Shown: positions 35,843 to 44,723, counted from the first letter of the stretch. The stretch is 64,000 bases of DNA from Stutzerimonas stutzeri (GCF_018138085.1 NZ_CP073105.1:4030001-4094000), one strand, 5' to 3'. Notes: generated by a model from the letters alone, not told the origin. Translations and numbers: made by a program.

Positions 35843-37168
35843 CTAGCGCTTTTTCGCCGGCTTCCCTCCGCCCAGGCTCGGCACCTTGCGGATCGGTTTG
35901 GCGTTGGGCTTCTCGCTTTCATCGAACCAGTTGCCCAGGTGAACGCGGCCCTTAGCGGCGCCGGCCTTGGGCTGCTTCGGTTTTTTCGGTTTCTTGATGA
36001 TCTGCCCGCCGGGCTGCGTGGTCGGCACGCGGTGGTCGGGAACGAACCCCGGCTCGTCGTGACGTGGCAGAACCTGGCCGATCAGGGTTTCGATGGCCGC
36101 CAACTGATCCACTTCATCGGCGGCCACCAGCGAAACCGCCTCGCCAGAGGCGCCGGCGCGGCCCGTACGACCGATGCGATGCACGTAGTCCTCGGCGACG
36201 ATCGGCAGGTCGAAGTTGACCACCTGCGGCAGGTCGTGGATATCCAACCCGCGCGCCGCCACATCGGTGGCCACCAGAACCTGCACTTCGCCGGCCTTGA
36301 AGCGTTCCAGCGCGCGCAGCCGTGAGGCCTGTGGCTTGTCACCGTGAATCGCATCGCTGGCTATGCCGGCAGCTTGCAACTCATCCACCAGCTGATCGAC
36401 CCCCTTGCGCGTCTTGACGAACACCAGCACCTGACCCCAGCGCGTGTCGGCCAGCAGATGCATGAACAGTTCGGACTTGCGCTTCTTGTCCACCGGCACC
36501 AGCCATTGTTTTACGGTCTTGGCGGCGGCGTTGCGCGGGCTGACTTCGATGGACAGCGGATCGCGCAGCAGCTTCTGCGCCATCTGCCGGATCGCGTCGG
36601 AGAAGGTGGCGGAGAACAACAACGTCTGGCGCTTTTTCGGCAGAGCACTGAACAGCGCGTCCAGCTCTTCGGAAAAGCCCAGGTCGAGCATGCGGTCGGC
36701 CTCGTCCAGCACCAGCGTCTGTACCTGAGCGAGCTTCACGGCGTTCTGCCGGTAAAGATCCAGCAGCCGGCCAGGTGTGGCCACCAGCACGTCGACGCCC
36801 TTGCGCAGGGCCATCATCTGCGGATTGAGGCTGACCCCGCCGTAGACCGCATAGCTGCGCAGCGGCAGATGCTGCCCGTAGGTGCGAAAGCTCTCGTGCA
36901 CCTGCTCGGCCAGTTCACGGGTCGGCACCAGCACCAGCGCGCGGGTCGAGTTGCTGGTTACCTGCGGACCTTCCTGGAGCAGGCGCTGCAGCAGCGGCAA
37001 GGCGAAACCGGCGGTCTTGCCGGTGCCAGTCTGCGCCGCAGCCATCAGGTCGCGACCCTTGAGCACAGCGGGGATGGCCTTGGCCTGGACCGGCGTCGGC
37101 TTGGTGTAATCGAGCGATTCGAGGGTGCGCAGCAGCGGATCGATCAGGCCCAGGGAGGCGAAGGTCAT
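35843..37168 (-). CDS. rhlE: DEAD-box RNA helicase, RhlE-like
   Basis: A 441-residue RNA helicase with all core motifs: Q motif (TKPTPVQAKAIP), AQTGTGKT, VLDEADRM (DEAD), SAT, and HRIGRTGRAG. A basic, Lys/Pro/Gly-rich C-terminal tail (from about 380) ends in KKR, typical of RhlE-type helicases in ribosome assembly and RNA decay. The start at 37168 follows the only suitable ATG. Confidence 0.93.
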   Translation of the reverse strand: MTFASLGLIDPLLRTLESLDYTKPTPVQAKAIPAVLKGRDLMAAAQTGTGKTAGFALPLLQRLLQEGPQVTSNSTRALVLVPTRELAEQVHESFRTYGQHLPLRSYAVYGGVSLNPQMMALRKGVDVLVATPGRLLDLYRQNAVKLAQVQTLVLDEADRMLDLGFSEELDALFSALPKKRQTLLFSATFSDAIRQMAQKLLRDPLSIEVSPRNAAAKTVKQWLVPVDKKRKSELFMHLLADTRWGQVLVFVKTRKGVDQLVDELQAAGIASDAIHGDKPQASRLRALERFKAGEVQVLVATDVAARGLDIHDLPQVVNFDLPIVAEDYVHRIGRTGRAGASGEAVSLVAADEVDQLAAIETLIGQVLPRHDEPGFVPDHRVPTTQPGGQIIKKPKKPKQPKAGAAKGRVHLGNWFDESEKPNAKPIRKVPSLGGGKPAKKR

Positions 37169-37227
37169 GGCGAAAACCGGGAGTACGAAAACGAGGTGCG
37201 CAGTTTACTCGGAAAGGACGCTGGGCG

Positions 37228-37262
37228 CTGGAGGCTGGAGGCTGGAGGCTGGAGGCTGGAGG
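37228..37262. repeat. Heptanucleotide tandem repeat (GCTGGAG)5
   Basis: Five perfect copies of GCTGGAG lie in the spacer upstream of the helicase gene and downstream of the NYN-domain gene. A similar CGCTGGGC precedes the array. Heptamer arrays are prone to slip; here no coding frame is affected. Confidence 0.9.
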
Positions 37263-37351
37263 CCAAGCGTAGGGGGTCATGTCGTTTTCACTGCAGCCGA
37301 AAAGCCATGACAGTCCAAAGTCCATCGCTTCAAGCCTGAAGCCGCTTAGCG

Positions 37352-37825
37352 CTAGCGCAGCAGCAATGCGCCTTCGATCGGCACGTAACGGCTGGCGGCG
37401 CGAACCAGCGAGTTGGCAGTCAGGCCGGGCGCGCCATAGACCGTCGCCTCGGCGCCGCCGGCGCGCACGCGGTCGAGCAGCAGGTCGAAGTCACCGTCGC
37501 CCGACGCCAGCACCACCTCGTCGACACGCGGTGCGGCATCCAGCACATCGATGGTGATGCCAACATCCCAGTCGCCCTTGGCGGAACCATCGCTGCGCTG
37601 GATATAAGGTTTGAGCTTCACCGTGAAGCCCAGGTTGCGCAGGATCTGCTGGAATTGCTGCTGCTTGGGGTCACCCCGGTCGATGGCGTAGGCATACGCC
37701 TCGACAATCTCGCCACGGGCGCTCACCTCGGCCCACAGCGCGGCATAGTTGAAGTGGCAGCCGTGGGCCTGGCGCACCGTGTAATAGAGGTTCTGCACAT
37801 CGGCAAACAGGGCGATCTTCTTCAC
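37352..37825 (-). CDS. NYN-domain protein (LabA/DUF88-like)
   Basis: A 157-residue PIN-like protein with the NYN acidic active site: FADVQNLYY (D9), DWDVGITIDVLD, and LASGDGDFDLLLDRV. NYN proteins are predicted RNases in RNA processing or silencing. The domain fills the whole protein. The substrate is unknown. It is divergent from the membrane-protein gene at 37942. Confidence 0.88.
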   Translation of the reverse strand: MKKIALFADVQNLYYTVRQAHGCHFNYAALWAEVSARGEIVEAYAYAIDRGDPKQQQFQQILRNLGFTVKLKPYIQRSDGSAKGDWDVGITIDVLDAAPRVDEVVLASGDGDFDLLLDRVRAGGAEATVYGAPGLTANSLVRAASRYVPIEGALLLR

Positions 37826-37941
37826 GCGGCGACCCGAGCGGTGAAAGGGCGATCAGTATGGACGGCAATGTCACGCATGTCGCCGATCGGTTGCTTGGGC
37901 TAAAGTGCCTGCCCTGTTCTTCGAGAGTTGTTCCGCCTGCG

Positions 37942-38622
37942 ATGAATGTCCTGTCCATCCTCCGTGACGCCTGGTTCTTCTATTCCCGCAACCTGCTGTC
38001 GATCGCACGGCTCTGCCTGCCATTGATCGTGCTGGAAAGCTGTACCCGCCTGGCCGTCAGCCGGCTGTTCGGCGAGGATGCGCCAGCGGCGCAGGACCTG
38101 CTGATCGGCATGGTGTTCTACCCGCTCTACATCGGCGCGCTGATCCTGTATCTGGACGCCCGCAGCCGTGGATATTCGCCGCCGCCACGTGAAGTGCTGA
38201 AACGCGCCGTGCCGCTATGGCCGAGGATGGCTGTACTGGCTGGGCTGGGCACGCTGCTGATCATGCTCGGCGCTTCGCTGTTCGTGCTGCCGGGCCTGTG
38301 GGTGATGGTCAAGATTGCCTTCGCCGAGTACCTGTTGGTGCTGCGCGGCATGACGCCGTTGGAGGCTTTGAAGCAGAGCTTCCTGCAGACACGCGGGCAT
38401 TTCCTCCTGCTGCTCGGCTGCATCCTCGCGGTGCTGTTGCCGTTGTGGCTGCTCGAAGCCTGGCTCGCGGCGCAATTCTGGGCCGAGCCCGCGTCTCCCG
38501 GGCCGTTGAGCGTGCTGGTCGACAGCGCCGTCGGGCTGCTGCAACTGCTGGCGACCGTGGTGCTGTTCCGCTGCTTCATGCTCTGCAGCGAGCCGGCCAT
38601 CGACCTCGACGAAAGAAGTTGA
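37942..38622 (+). CDS. YciC-like inner-membrane protein
   Basis: A 226-residue protein with about five to six membrane helices, resembling the YciC/UPF0259 group of uncharacterised inner-membrane proteins (LFVLPGLWVMVKIAFAEYLLVLRGMTPLEALKQSF is characteristic). The start at 37942 (MNVLSILRDAW) is preferred over a longer frame because the extension is not family-like. Confidence 0.75.
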   Translation: MNVLSILRDAWFFYSRNLLSIARLCLPLIVLESCTRLAVSRLFGEDAPAAQDLLIGMVFYPLYIGALILYLDARSRGYSPPPREVLKRAVPLWPRMAVLAGLGTLLIMLGASLFVLPGLWVMVKIAFAEYLLVLRGMTPLEALKQSFLQTRGHFLLLLGCILAVLLPLWLLEAWLAAQFWAEPASPGPLSVLVDSAVGLLQLLATVVLFRCFMLCSEPAIDLDERS

Positions 38623-38691
38623 CTGCCGGGGCGGCGCATCGCGATCCGCCCGGCTAGGCTTGGTGGCTCCATCCATCCGGAGCGCGTCGCC

Positions 38692-39126
38692 ATGGCCGAT
38701 CAGAACCCCAGCATCCTGTCCCACGTATCCCTCGGCAGTAACCGTTTCGAGCAAGCCGCAGGTTTCTATGACCAGGTCCTCGCGACCCTGGGCTGCAAGC
38801 GCATCATGGCCCACCCGGGAGCGATTGCCTGGGGCCGCGAATATCCCGAGTTCTGGCTGCAGACGCCGATAGACGGCCAGCCGGCCTCGGTCGGCAACGG
38901 CACGCATATCGGCTTCTTCGCCGCCGACAAGACATCGGTCGACGCCTTCCATCGTGCCGCCCTGGACGCCGGTGCAACGGATGAAGGCGCACCGGGCCCC
39001 CGCGAAGAATACGGCGCGCCCTACTACGGCTGCTTCGTGCGCGACCTCGACGGTCACAAGATCGAAGCCGCCTACTGGGACCTGGAGTTGATGGAGAAAC
39101 TCTACGGCAGCGCCTCGACCACTTAA
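38692..39126 (+). CDS. VOC-superfamily (glyoxalase-like) protein
   Basis: A 144-residue vicinal-oxygen-chelate protein: ILSHVSLGSNRFEQAAGFYDQVL at the start and YGCFVRDLDGHKIEAAYWD at the end, with H and E in metal-ligand positions. Members include glyoxalases, dioxygenases and resistance proteins; the substrate is not evident. It overlaps the convergent SDR stop by 4 bases. Confidence 0.88.
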   Translation: MADQNPSILSHVSLGSNRFEQAAGFYDQVLATLGCKRIMAHPGAIAWGREYPEFWLQTPIDGQPASVGNGTHIGFFAADKTSVDAFHRAALDAGATDEGAPGPREEYGAPYYGCFVRDLDGHKIEAAYWDLELMEKLYGSASTT

Positions 39127-39965
39127 CCGGCGCCGGTTGACGCGCGAGCGCCGGCCAGCCGTGGCAACAGCAGGTGTTCGAACAATCGCGGGAAGCAGCG
39201 CGCCACCAGCCGCGCGCGCCAGTCGAGATTGGACAGCACCAGTAGCCGGCGCCGCTTCAGGGCGCCCTGGTAGATCGACTCGGCGACGTCCTGCGGCGAC
39301 GCCACGCGGCCCACGGTCAGCACCGGTTGCGGTGCGGTGGAGCCGTCGCCAACCAGTACGTTCTTGCGCAGATCGGTCGCGGTGTAACCGGGACAGACCA
39401 GCATGACGTTGACATCGGTGTCGGCAAGCTCGCTGCGCAGGGTTTCGAACAGCCCATGCAGCGCATGCTTGCTGGCGTTGTAGGCGCCACGATCGGGAAC
39501 CGGGGCATATTGCGACAGCGAGCTGAGCACGATGATCTGCCCGCCGCGTGCGATCAGGCTCGGCAGGGCAGCCTGGGTGCAATGCAGCGCGCCGTAGAAG
39601 TTGACCGCCATGATCCGCTCGAACACCCCCAGGCGGGTTTCGGCGACGCGACTGCGGTGGGTGATACCCGCATTGTTGATCAGTACGTCGATGCCGCCGA
39701 ATCGCTCGATCACCAGCGCAACGGCCCGCCGCACCGCCTCCGCATCCGAGACATCGCAGCGCAGGCCCAGCGCATCCGCGTTGTGATGGTCGACCAGGTG
39801 CTGCACCAGCCCATCGAGGGCGTTCTGCTCGAGGTCGAGGATCACAACGCGCGCACCGGCCTGGGCCATGCGTTCAGCCAGCGCGCGTCCGATGCCGGCA
39901 CAACCTCCGGTAATCAGCACTACCTTGCGATCGAACACCTTGCTGGCGAATACCTTGCGATACAT
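39123..39965 (-). CDS. SDR-family oxidoreductase
   Basis: A 280-residue classical short-chain dehydrogenase: TGGCAGIGRALA (NAD(P) binding), NNAG, S in LSSLS, and YNASK. The C-terminal 60 residues are basic with a hydrophobic helix, suggesting membrane association. The start at 39965 has GGAG 8 bases upstream. Substrate unknown, possibly lipid-related (inference). Confidence 0.9.
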   Translation of the reverse strand: MYRKVFASKVFDRKVVLITGGCAGIGRALAERMAQAGARVVILDLEQNALDGLVQHLVDHHNADALGLRCDVSDAEAVRRAVALVIERFGGIDVLINNAGITHRSRVAETRLGVFERIMAVNFYGALHCTQAALPSLIARGGQIIVLSSLSQYAPVPDRGAYNASKHALHGLFETLRSELADTDVNVMLVCPGYTATDLRKNVLVGDGSTAPQPVLTVGRVASPQDVAESIYQGALKRRRLLVLSNLDWRARLVARCFPRLFEHLLLPRLAGARASTGAG

Positions 39966-40139
39966 GCACTGCTCCATCCGAATTGAAAAAGGCATCGCCT
40001 GCCACGACCGACGCGCCCCGACTTCAGCATAGTCAGCTTGTCGGCAAGCCGCCCCGATCCGAGACGGCAGCCATATGGACAGTCCCGCCCGTGGCGGCCA
40101 TGCTTGGGCGTGCCTAACCACAAGGGGCAGAGAATTACC

Positions 40140-40883
40140 TTGAAGCCTTTACTCTGGATACCGCTCATGGCGGCCCTGGCAGGGCCTTGCTGGGCTGCGA
40201 CCGGCGCTGAGCCGCCACGTACGCTGACCGTTGGCTACTATGACTTTCCCCCGGCCATCTACAGCGACTCGCAAGGACGGCCGAAGGGACCGGTGGTGGA
40301 CCTTACCCGCCGTGTCCTCGAACATGCCGGCTATCAGGCACGGTTTCGCGGGCTGCCCAGCGCGCGCCTGTACGCCGCCCTGAAGGACGGAACAATCGAC
40401 CTGTGGCCCGGCGCACCGGGCAAACCGGAGCTACAGGCCGATACCCTCGAAGGCCGTGAAACCCTCGCGCAGATCAGTCTCAACCTTTACTACCGGGCCG
40501 ACACGCCAACGCCCAAGGTGCCGGAAAGCCTGCGCAAGCGGGGCGTGATCGTCATCGGCGGCTACAACTACTGGCCACAGGTGAACCGGATGCTGTCGGA
40601 CCCGAAACTGGAGATCCGTCTGCATCGCACCAGCAACCACGCCTCGGCGCTGGAAATGCTCAAGCATCGCCGCGCCGACTATCTGCTCGACTACGCCGTG
40701 CCGATCAACCAGGCCGTGCAGCGTCTGGCGATGCCCGAACTGCAGCACGTCGAGCTACAGAAGCTCGCCGTTCGTTTCATCGTCTCGCGTCATGCCGATG
40801 GCAGCAGAACCATCATCGATGCACTGGATCGCGCCTATGCCGAGCTGGTGGCAGCGGGTGAAGACGTGAGCCTGCCGGAATAA
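40140..40883 (+). CDS. Periplasmic family 3 solute-binding-like protein
   Basis: A 247-residue exported protein, with a signal peptide ending near CWAATG, then a type 3 solute-binding fold (LTVGYYDFPPAIYSDSQGRPKGPVVDLTRRVL; TIDLWPGAPG). No transporter genes are adjacent, so it may be an orphan binding protein or sensor. The TTG at 40140 is the best start because it places KPLLWIPL at the signal peptide and AAGGGG upstream. It is the last clearly core-type gene before the composition changes. Confidence 0.72.
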   Translation: MKPLLWIPLMAALAGPCWAATGAEPPRTLTVGYYDFPPAIYSDSQGRPKGPVVDLTRRVLEHAGYQARFRGLPSARLYAALKDGTIDLWPGAPGKPELQADTLEGRETLAQISLNLYYRADTPTPKVPESLRKRGVIVIGGYNYWPQVNRMLSDPKLEIRLHRTSNHASALEMLKHRRADYLLDYAVPINQAVQRLAMPELQHVELQKLAVRFIVSRHADGSRTIIDALDRAYAELVAAGEDVSLPE

Positions 40884-41389
40884 GGCAGGCAGGTGCATGC
40901 CACCATGGGATCGATGCACGGAGGCTACCGAGGCAAGATTCACGTCCCGCGCGGCTCATGTCCCGCGAGGCTCATGTTCCGCGAGGCTTGGCGCGCGCCG
41001 TCGGTTCGGCGATCAGTGGATCGTCTGGCCAGTAATCGGCCATATCAAATTACGTTCCTTCGATTGACACCGCCAAATCGCCCGTAATCCCTACCTATGA
41101 TGCTATTTCGGCGACTCCCCATTGACCGTCAAACTCACCCCCATTGATTGACAAAAACTGACGCCAATCAAGAGAAGGTTTGACAGGTGTACCAGAGCAC
41201 GTCAGGTCTTACAGCACAAAATGTTTGACACTGAACATTCGGCCCACTACTCCCGAATGCAATCAAACAGAGTTTGAACCTGCGTCCCTGAGCGCCCGCC
41301 ATGCCCAGATCTTTTCTTCAGCGCCCCTTGAAAGGGTGACGCACGTCCCCATTTCTCTGTGAACGCCCCCGCAACCTCTTCGCAAGGGA
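40884..41389. other. Gene-free left boundary of the accessory region
   Basis: No gene can be supported here. The first part still has core-like GC, and from about 41040 the sequence becomes more A/T-rich. Five TTGAC motifs occur at 41064, 41122, 41148, 41179 and 41224, plus an inverted GTCAA at 41128. Clustered short repeats like this can be transposon-end or regulator sites; I could not match them to a known end, and no tRNA or integrase is visible. Confidence 0.4.
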
Positions 41390-41401
41390 ATGCTCACCAT
41401 C

Positions 41402-42328
41402 ATGACTACTGGGAAGTTGATCGATCGCTTTGAAGGGCCGTCAGGCCGCGCCGTTCTTGAGGAAGTACTGCTTGAGCAGAAGCTGGTACTCGGAAATCAA
41501 GACCTAGCACGCCGCCTCGCAGAGGTAGGAACGCTGGAGGAGATCGCTAAGGATGCTGTGCTCATTACCGAGGACGCGGAGGACTCCGAGGTTTATTTCA
41601 TCATCACAGGGCATTTCCAGGTGAAGGTCCATGATCGTGAAGTCGCAACACGAGGGGGCGGCGATCACGTCGGAGAAATGGCTGCTCTGGTCCCAACAGC
41701 GAAGCGCTCTGCTACTGTACTGGCCACCGAGCCCTCGATTGTCTTGAAGGTCAGCGCGGCAGACTTCAAGTCCATTGCGGACGCGTATCCCTCGGTTTGG
41801 CGACAGGTCACTCGGCAACTGGTCGATCGACTACACCAGCGAAACGACATGGTGCTTCCTGCCCATCAGTCATCCCACGTATTCATCATTTGCTCGGTCG
41901 AGGCACTCCCTATTGCCCGGGCAATCGAGAATAACCTTGAGCACGACAAGTTCTTCGTAAAGACCTGGACACAAGGCGTTTTCCGCGCATCGCAGTACGC
42001 CCTTGAAAGCCTCGAAGAGCAACTGGACGAGTGCGATTTTGCCATCGCAATCGCACAGCCGGACGACTCCGTCACAATGCGCGAGGAAACCAAGAATACG
42101 CCGCGCGACAACGTCATTTTCGAGCTTGGCCTGTTCGTAGGACGACTTGGCAGGGCACGAACCTTCCTTCTTGAGCCTAGGGGTGACGAGGTACATCTGC
42201 CGTCAGATCTGAAAGGGCTGACAACCATCGGATATCGCCTAACGAAAAGTGAAGACCAGCTGCCCTCCAGCCTATCTCCAGCCTGCAATCAGCTACGCAC
42301 CATTTTCAACAAGCTAGGACCGAAGTAA
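41402..42328 (+). CDS. pycTIR: Pycsar-type effector: cyclic-nucleotide-binding domain plus TIR
   Basis: A 308-residue two-domain protein. The N-terminal half (about 40-135) is a cNMP-binding beta-barrel (VYFIITGHFQVKVHDREV; GDHVGEMAALVPTAKRSATV as phosphate-binding cassette). The C-terminal half (155-300) is a TIR domain of the CAP12/Pycsar type: SHVFIICSV and DNVIFELGLFVGRLGRARTF, with the likely catalytic Glu in FELG. Family knowledge: PycTIR effectors sense cUMP or cCMP and deplete NAD+, killing infected cells. An alternative start at 41390 has a poorly spaced ribosome site. The cyclase gene follows 80 bases downstream. Confidence 0.9.
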   Translation: MTTGKLIDRFEGPSGRAVLEEVLLEQKLVLGNQDLARRLAEVGTLEEIAKDAVLITEDAEDSEVYFIITGHFQVKVHDREVATRGGGDHVGEMAALVPTAKRSATVLATEPSIVLKVSAADFKSIADAYPSVWRQVTRQLVDRLHQRNDMVLPAHQSSHVFIICSVEALPIARAIENNLEHDKFFVKTWTQGVFRASQYALESLEEQLDECDFAIAIAQPDDSVTMREETKNTPRDNVIFELGLFVGRLGRARTFLLEPRGDEVHLPSDLKGLTTIGYRLTKSEDQLPSSLSPACNQLRTIFNKLGPK

Positions 42329-42408
42329 CGGATATCTGTCAACAAGCAAATTTGGCATGCGCTTGCCTACCGCATTGCAGCGCGCCCAATCACCCGAAGG
42401 AGTGATCG

Positions 42409-43953
42409 ATGAGCAAGAGCTGGAACCATGATCGCGCTGCAAAACACATAGACCAGAAGATCGCTGATGTTGAGGAAATCACCATCAAGGATTACGTGCG
42501 CGACATGTCGTTGGAATCGATTCCTACCAGTACCGCGTACCGCGTGGATGGGGTCCACATGTATGCGGACATCATGAATCTCGAGGACATGCTGAACATC
42601 ACTGCAGTCGAGGGCACAGAGTGTCACAAGCGCACGCTGCGCTTTCTTGACCAGCACTACCGGGCAGTCAAGCGAATTCTCAACAAGGTTGATGCGCGCC
42701 GCGTCGACTTCCACAGTCAGCGGCTGCACTCCCTTTTCACTAAGCCGTACAACACTGAGTCCGGCGCTGAGACCAAGCGTGTTCAACGCGCCGTTGCGAC
42801 TGCGCAATTGATCATTGACGTGCTTGCAGAGACGGGCGACGACGATGAGCAAATCCCAGCAGCCAAGGTTCGAATTGGCATCGATACCGGCCTAGCTCTT
42901 GCTGTAAACAATGGCCGCAGCGGGTACCGCGAACCCTTGTTCCTGGGCGATCCAGCGAACCATGCCGCGAAACTGGCCAGTAATAACAAGGCCAGGGGTA
43001 TCTATCTGACCAACAATGCTCGTAAGGCCATCGGCCTTGCGGAAAGCGATGAGCCGGAAAAATCTGCCCTAACCGCGATAGAGATCAAGGCATGTCAGGA
43101 TGCGGCCAAGCTGGATGTCACGTCCGACGAGATCGTCGAGGAGTGGCGTGAGGATCTGAAAAAGAACCCCATTGGCGGTTACCAGTTTTCCCGCCAAACC
43201 CCACCCCTGCGTGATATGGACATTTACTCGCTGACTCCGGCCAACTCGAAGCGACAGGAGATGGTGAGCCTCTACGCCGATATTGATGGCTTCACAGCCT
43301 ACGTGGCCGATCACATCAACGAGAAGACCGACGATGTCGTGCGGACTTTGCATGTCATCCGCTCCGAGCTGGAGCGGGTCGTGACTTCCGACTTCGAAGG
43401 GCGCCGGGTGCGCTTCATCGGAGACTGCGTGCAAGCCCTATCCTGTGACGGCACCGCGCATACTACTGACGAAGAGAAGTCAGTATCCGAGGCCACACGG
43501 CTAGCAGGTGCACTGCGCAGCAGCTTCAATCTCGCAATTGAGCGGCTGAACGCCGAAGGTATTGAAACCGGCGACCTCGGCCTCGCGATTGGCTTCGATC
43601 TGGGCCCAATAGCCGTCACGCGCCTGGGCGCCAAGGGTAATAGAGTTAGGTGCGCTATCGGGCGTAGCGTGATCGAGTCTGAGAAACGCCAATGCGCGTG
43701 TTCGGGGGTGGAAACCGCGATCGGGCAAGTAGCTTACGACGCAGCATCGAAAGCTGTGCAGAACCTGTTTGGGAAGAGTCGTAAGACATCACACCTGGAC
43801 TACAACGAAGCTACCGAAGCCCTGGCAGATGATGGGGACGCATCTGCGAAGCAAGCTCGCTCGGAAGCCTACGCGGGTTCCGCCGCCATCATTCGCGCAG
43901 ATGAGCGTCAGGTGCAGCCCCACTCCCGCCAGAAAGTAGACGGAAGCCGTTGA
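42409..43953 (+). CDS. pycC: Pycsar-type pyrimidine nucleotide cyclase with two cyclase domains
   Basis: A 514-residue soluble protein with two class III cyclase-like domains. Domain 1 (about 45-210): YADIMN (D54), RIGIDTG, and GDPANHAAKLA (N184, K188); the second metal Asp is missing (SQ at 103-104). Domain 2 (about 285-435): YADIDGF (D291) and RFIGDCVQAL (D339) supply both metal aspartates but not the Asn/Arg pair. Together they can form one composite active site. Partnered with the CNBD-TIR gene, it is expected to make cUMP or cCMP on phage infection. The start at 42409 follows GAAGGAG. Confidence 0.87.
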   Translation: MSKSWNHDRAAKHIDQKIADVEEITIKDYVRDMSLESIPTSTAYRVDGVHMYADIMNLEDMLNITAVEGTECHKRTLRFLDQHYRAVKRILNKVDARRVDFHSQRLHSLFTKPYNTESGAETKRVQRAVATAQLIIDVLAETGDDDEQIPAAKVRIGIDTGLALAVNNGRSGYREPLFLGDPANHAAKLASNNKARGIYLTNNARKAIGLAESDEPEKSALTAIEIKACQDAAKLDVTSDEIVEEWREDLKKNPIGGYQFSRQTPPLRDMDIYSLTPANSKRQEMVSLYADIDGFTAYVADHINEKTDDVVRTLHVIRSELERVVTSDFEGRRVRFIGDCVQALSCDGTAHTTDEEKSVSEATRLAGALRSSFNLAIERLNAEGIETGDLGLAIGFDLGPIAVTRLGAKGNRVRCAIGRSVIESEKRQCACSGVETAIGQVAYDAASKAVQNLFGKSRKTSHLDYNEATEALADDGDASAKQARSEAYAGSAAIIRADERQVQPHSRQKVDGSR

Positions 43954-44723
43954 GCACAGCGCTCGACCTGATTGCACAGGTCGCCCCAGATTTCGGGGGT
44001 ACCTGTGTAACATCCGTTCCGCAGACAGCAACGCTTGATCTTCCGATTCGGCTGGTGGACGGGAGAACGCTCCTCTACAAGCTGCATTTACGCCAAGACG
44101 GTGAATGGATAGAAGCACGCGAAAGCACACCACATCACTTGCCAGGCTTTTGCCCGGAACGGCACATCAATTATGACGGTACGTTCTGTCTGTTTTACGC
44201 GGGCGCCAATCCGCTTCCTGTCTCAGACGAGCCGTCCGCTCGTGCCTGGCTTGAGACAATCTACAAATACCTAAAGCTTCAAGAGCGCGCTCGCACTCTG
44301 CGCAGATGGCCGAATGGTTCCGCGTGGGCACACGGCGACGCAGCTCGACATCAACTGCGAGCGCAGAAGGCTGCGAGCGCAATCAGCGGCAAAATCGCTA
44401 ACGATCTTGCGGTAAATCAGCTAGGGCTCAAGCGCAGAAAGTCCAAAGAGCGACCTATCTTGGATGTGATCTCCGGAACAGTGCCTTTGTTTAGCGTGTG
44501 GGAAAAGCCCCAGCGGGTAATCAACCAAAAAAGGCGCTGCTTCTGCGGCCTGTATGGACGCCGCCGTCCTAAACGAATTCGACGCTGCCATGACCATGCA
44601 AAGCAGGCTACCGAACTGGCTTTCGCATTGCGGGACTGGGAAGAGGCTGAGCGGCAATATTGGGACTCCATGCACGGCAAGCCTTGCTGTGGTTCCTGCG
44701 ATAGCTGCCCACTCAGCCCATAG
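43950..44723 (+). CDS. E2 (ubiquitin-conjugating)-like protein with Cys-rich tail
   Basis: A 257-residue protein starting with TTG inside the cyclase stop (TTGA overlap), so co-translated with it. Residues 1-125 look E2-like: RHINYDGTFCL (H72, N74, C80) parallels the HPN...GTVCL active-site strand of E2 enzymes, followed by a long helix and RRWPNGSAWAHG. The C-terminal region is cysteine-rich: CFCGLYGRRRPKRIRRCHDH (C197, C199, C213) resembles a SEC-C zinc motif, and the end is CCGSCDSC. By analogy with CBASS E2 proteins, it may modify the cyclase or effector (inference). I know of no Pycsar locus described with such a protein. Confidence 0.65.
   Translation: MSTALDLIAQVAPDFGGTCVTSVPQTATLDLPIRLVDGRTLLYKLHLRQDGEWIEARESTPHHLPGFCPERHINYDGTFCLFYAGANPLPVSDEPSARAWLETIYKYLKLQERARTLRRWPNGSAWAHGDAARHQLRAQKAASAISGKIANDLAVNQLGLKRRKSKERPILDVISGTVPLFSVWEKPQRVINQKRRCFCGLYGRRRPKRIRRCHDHAKQATELAFALRDWEEAERQYWDSMHGKPCCGSCDSCPLSP

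Noticed and set aside
40884..41389. tRNA gene or integrase as attachment site of the accessory region
   Set aside because: I looked for a cloverleaf and a tyrosine-recombinase frame on both strands and saw none.
41402..43953. Interpretation as an ordinary cAMP/CRP-type signalling pair
   Set aside because: The binding domain is fused to a TIR enzyme domain rather than a DNA-binding domain, and gene order fits Pycsar defence.
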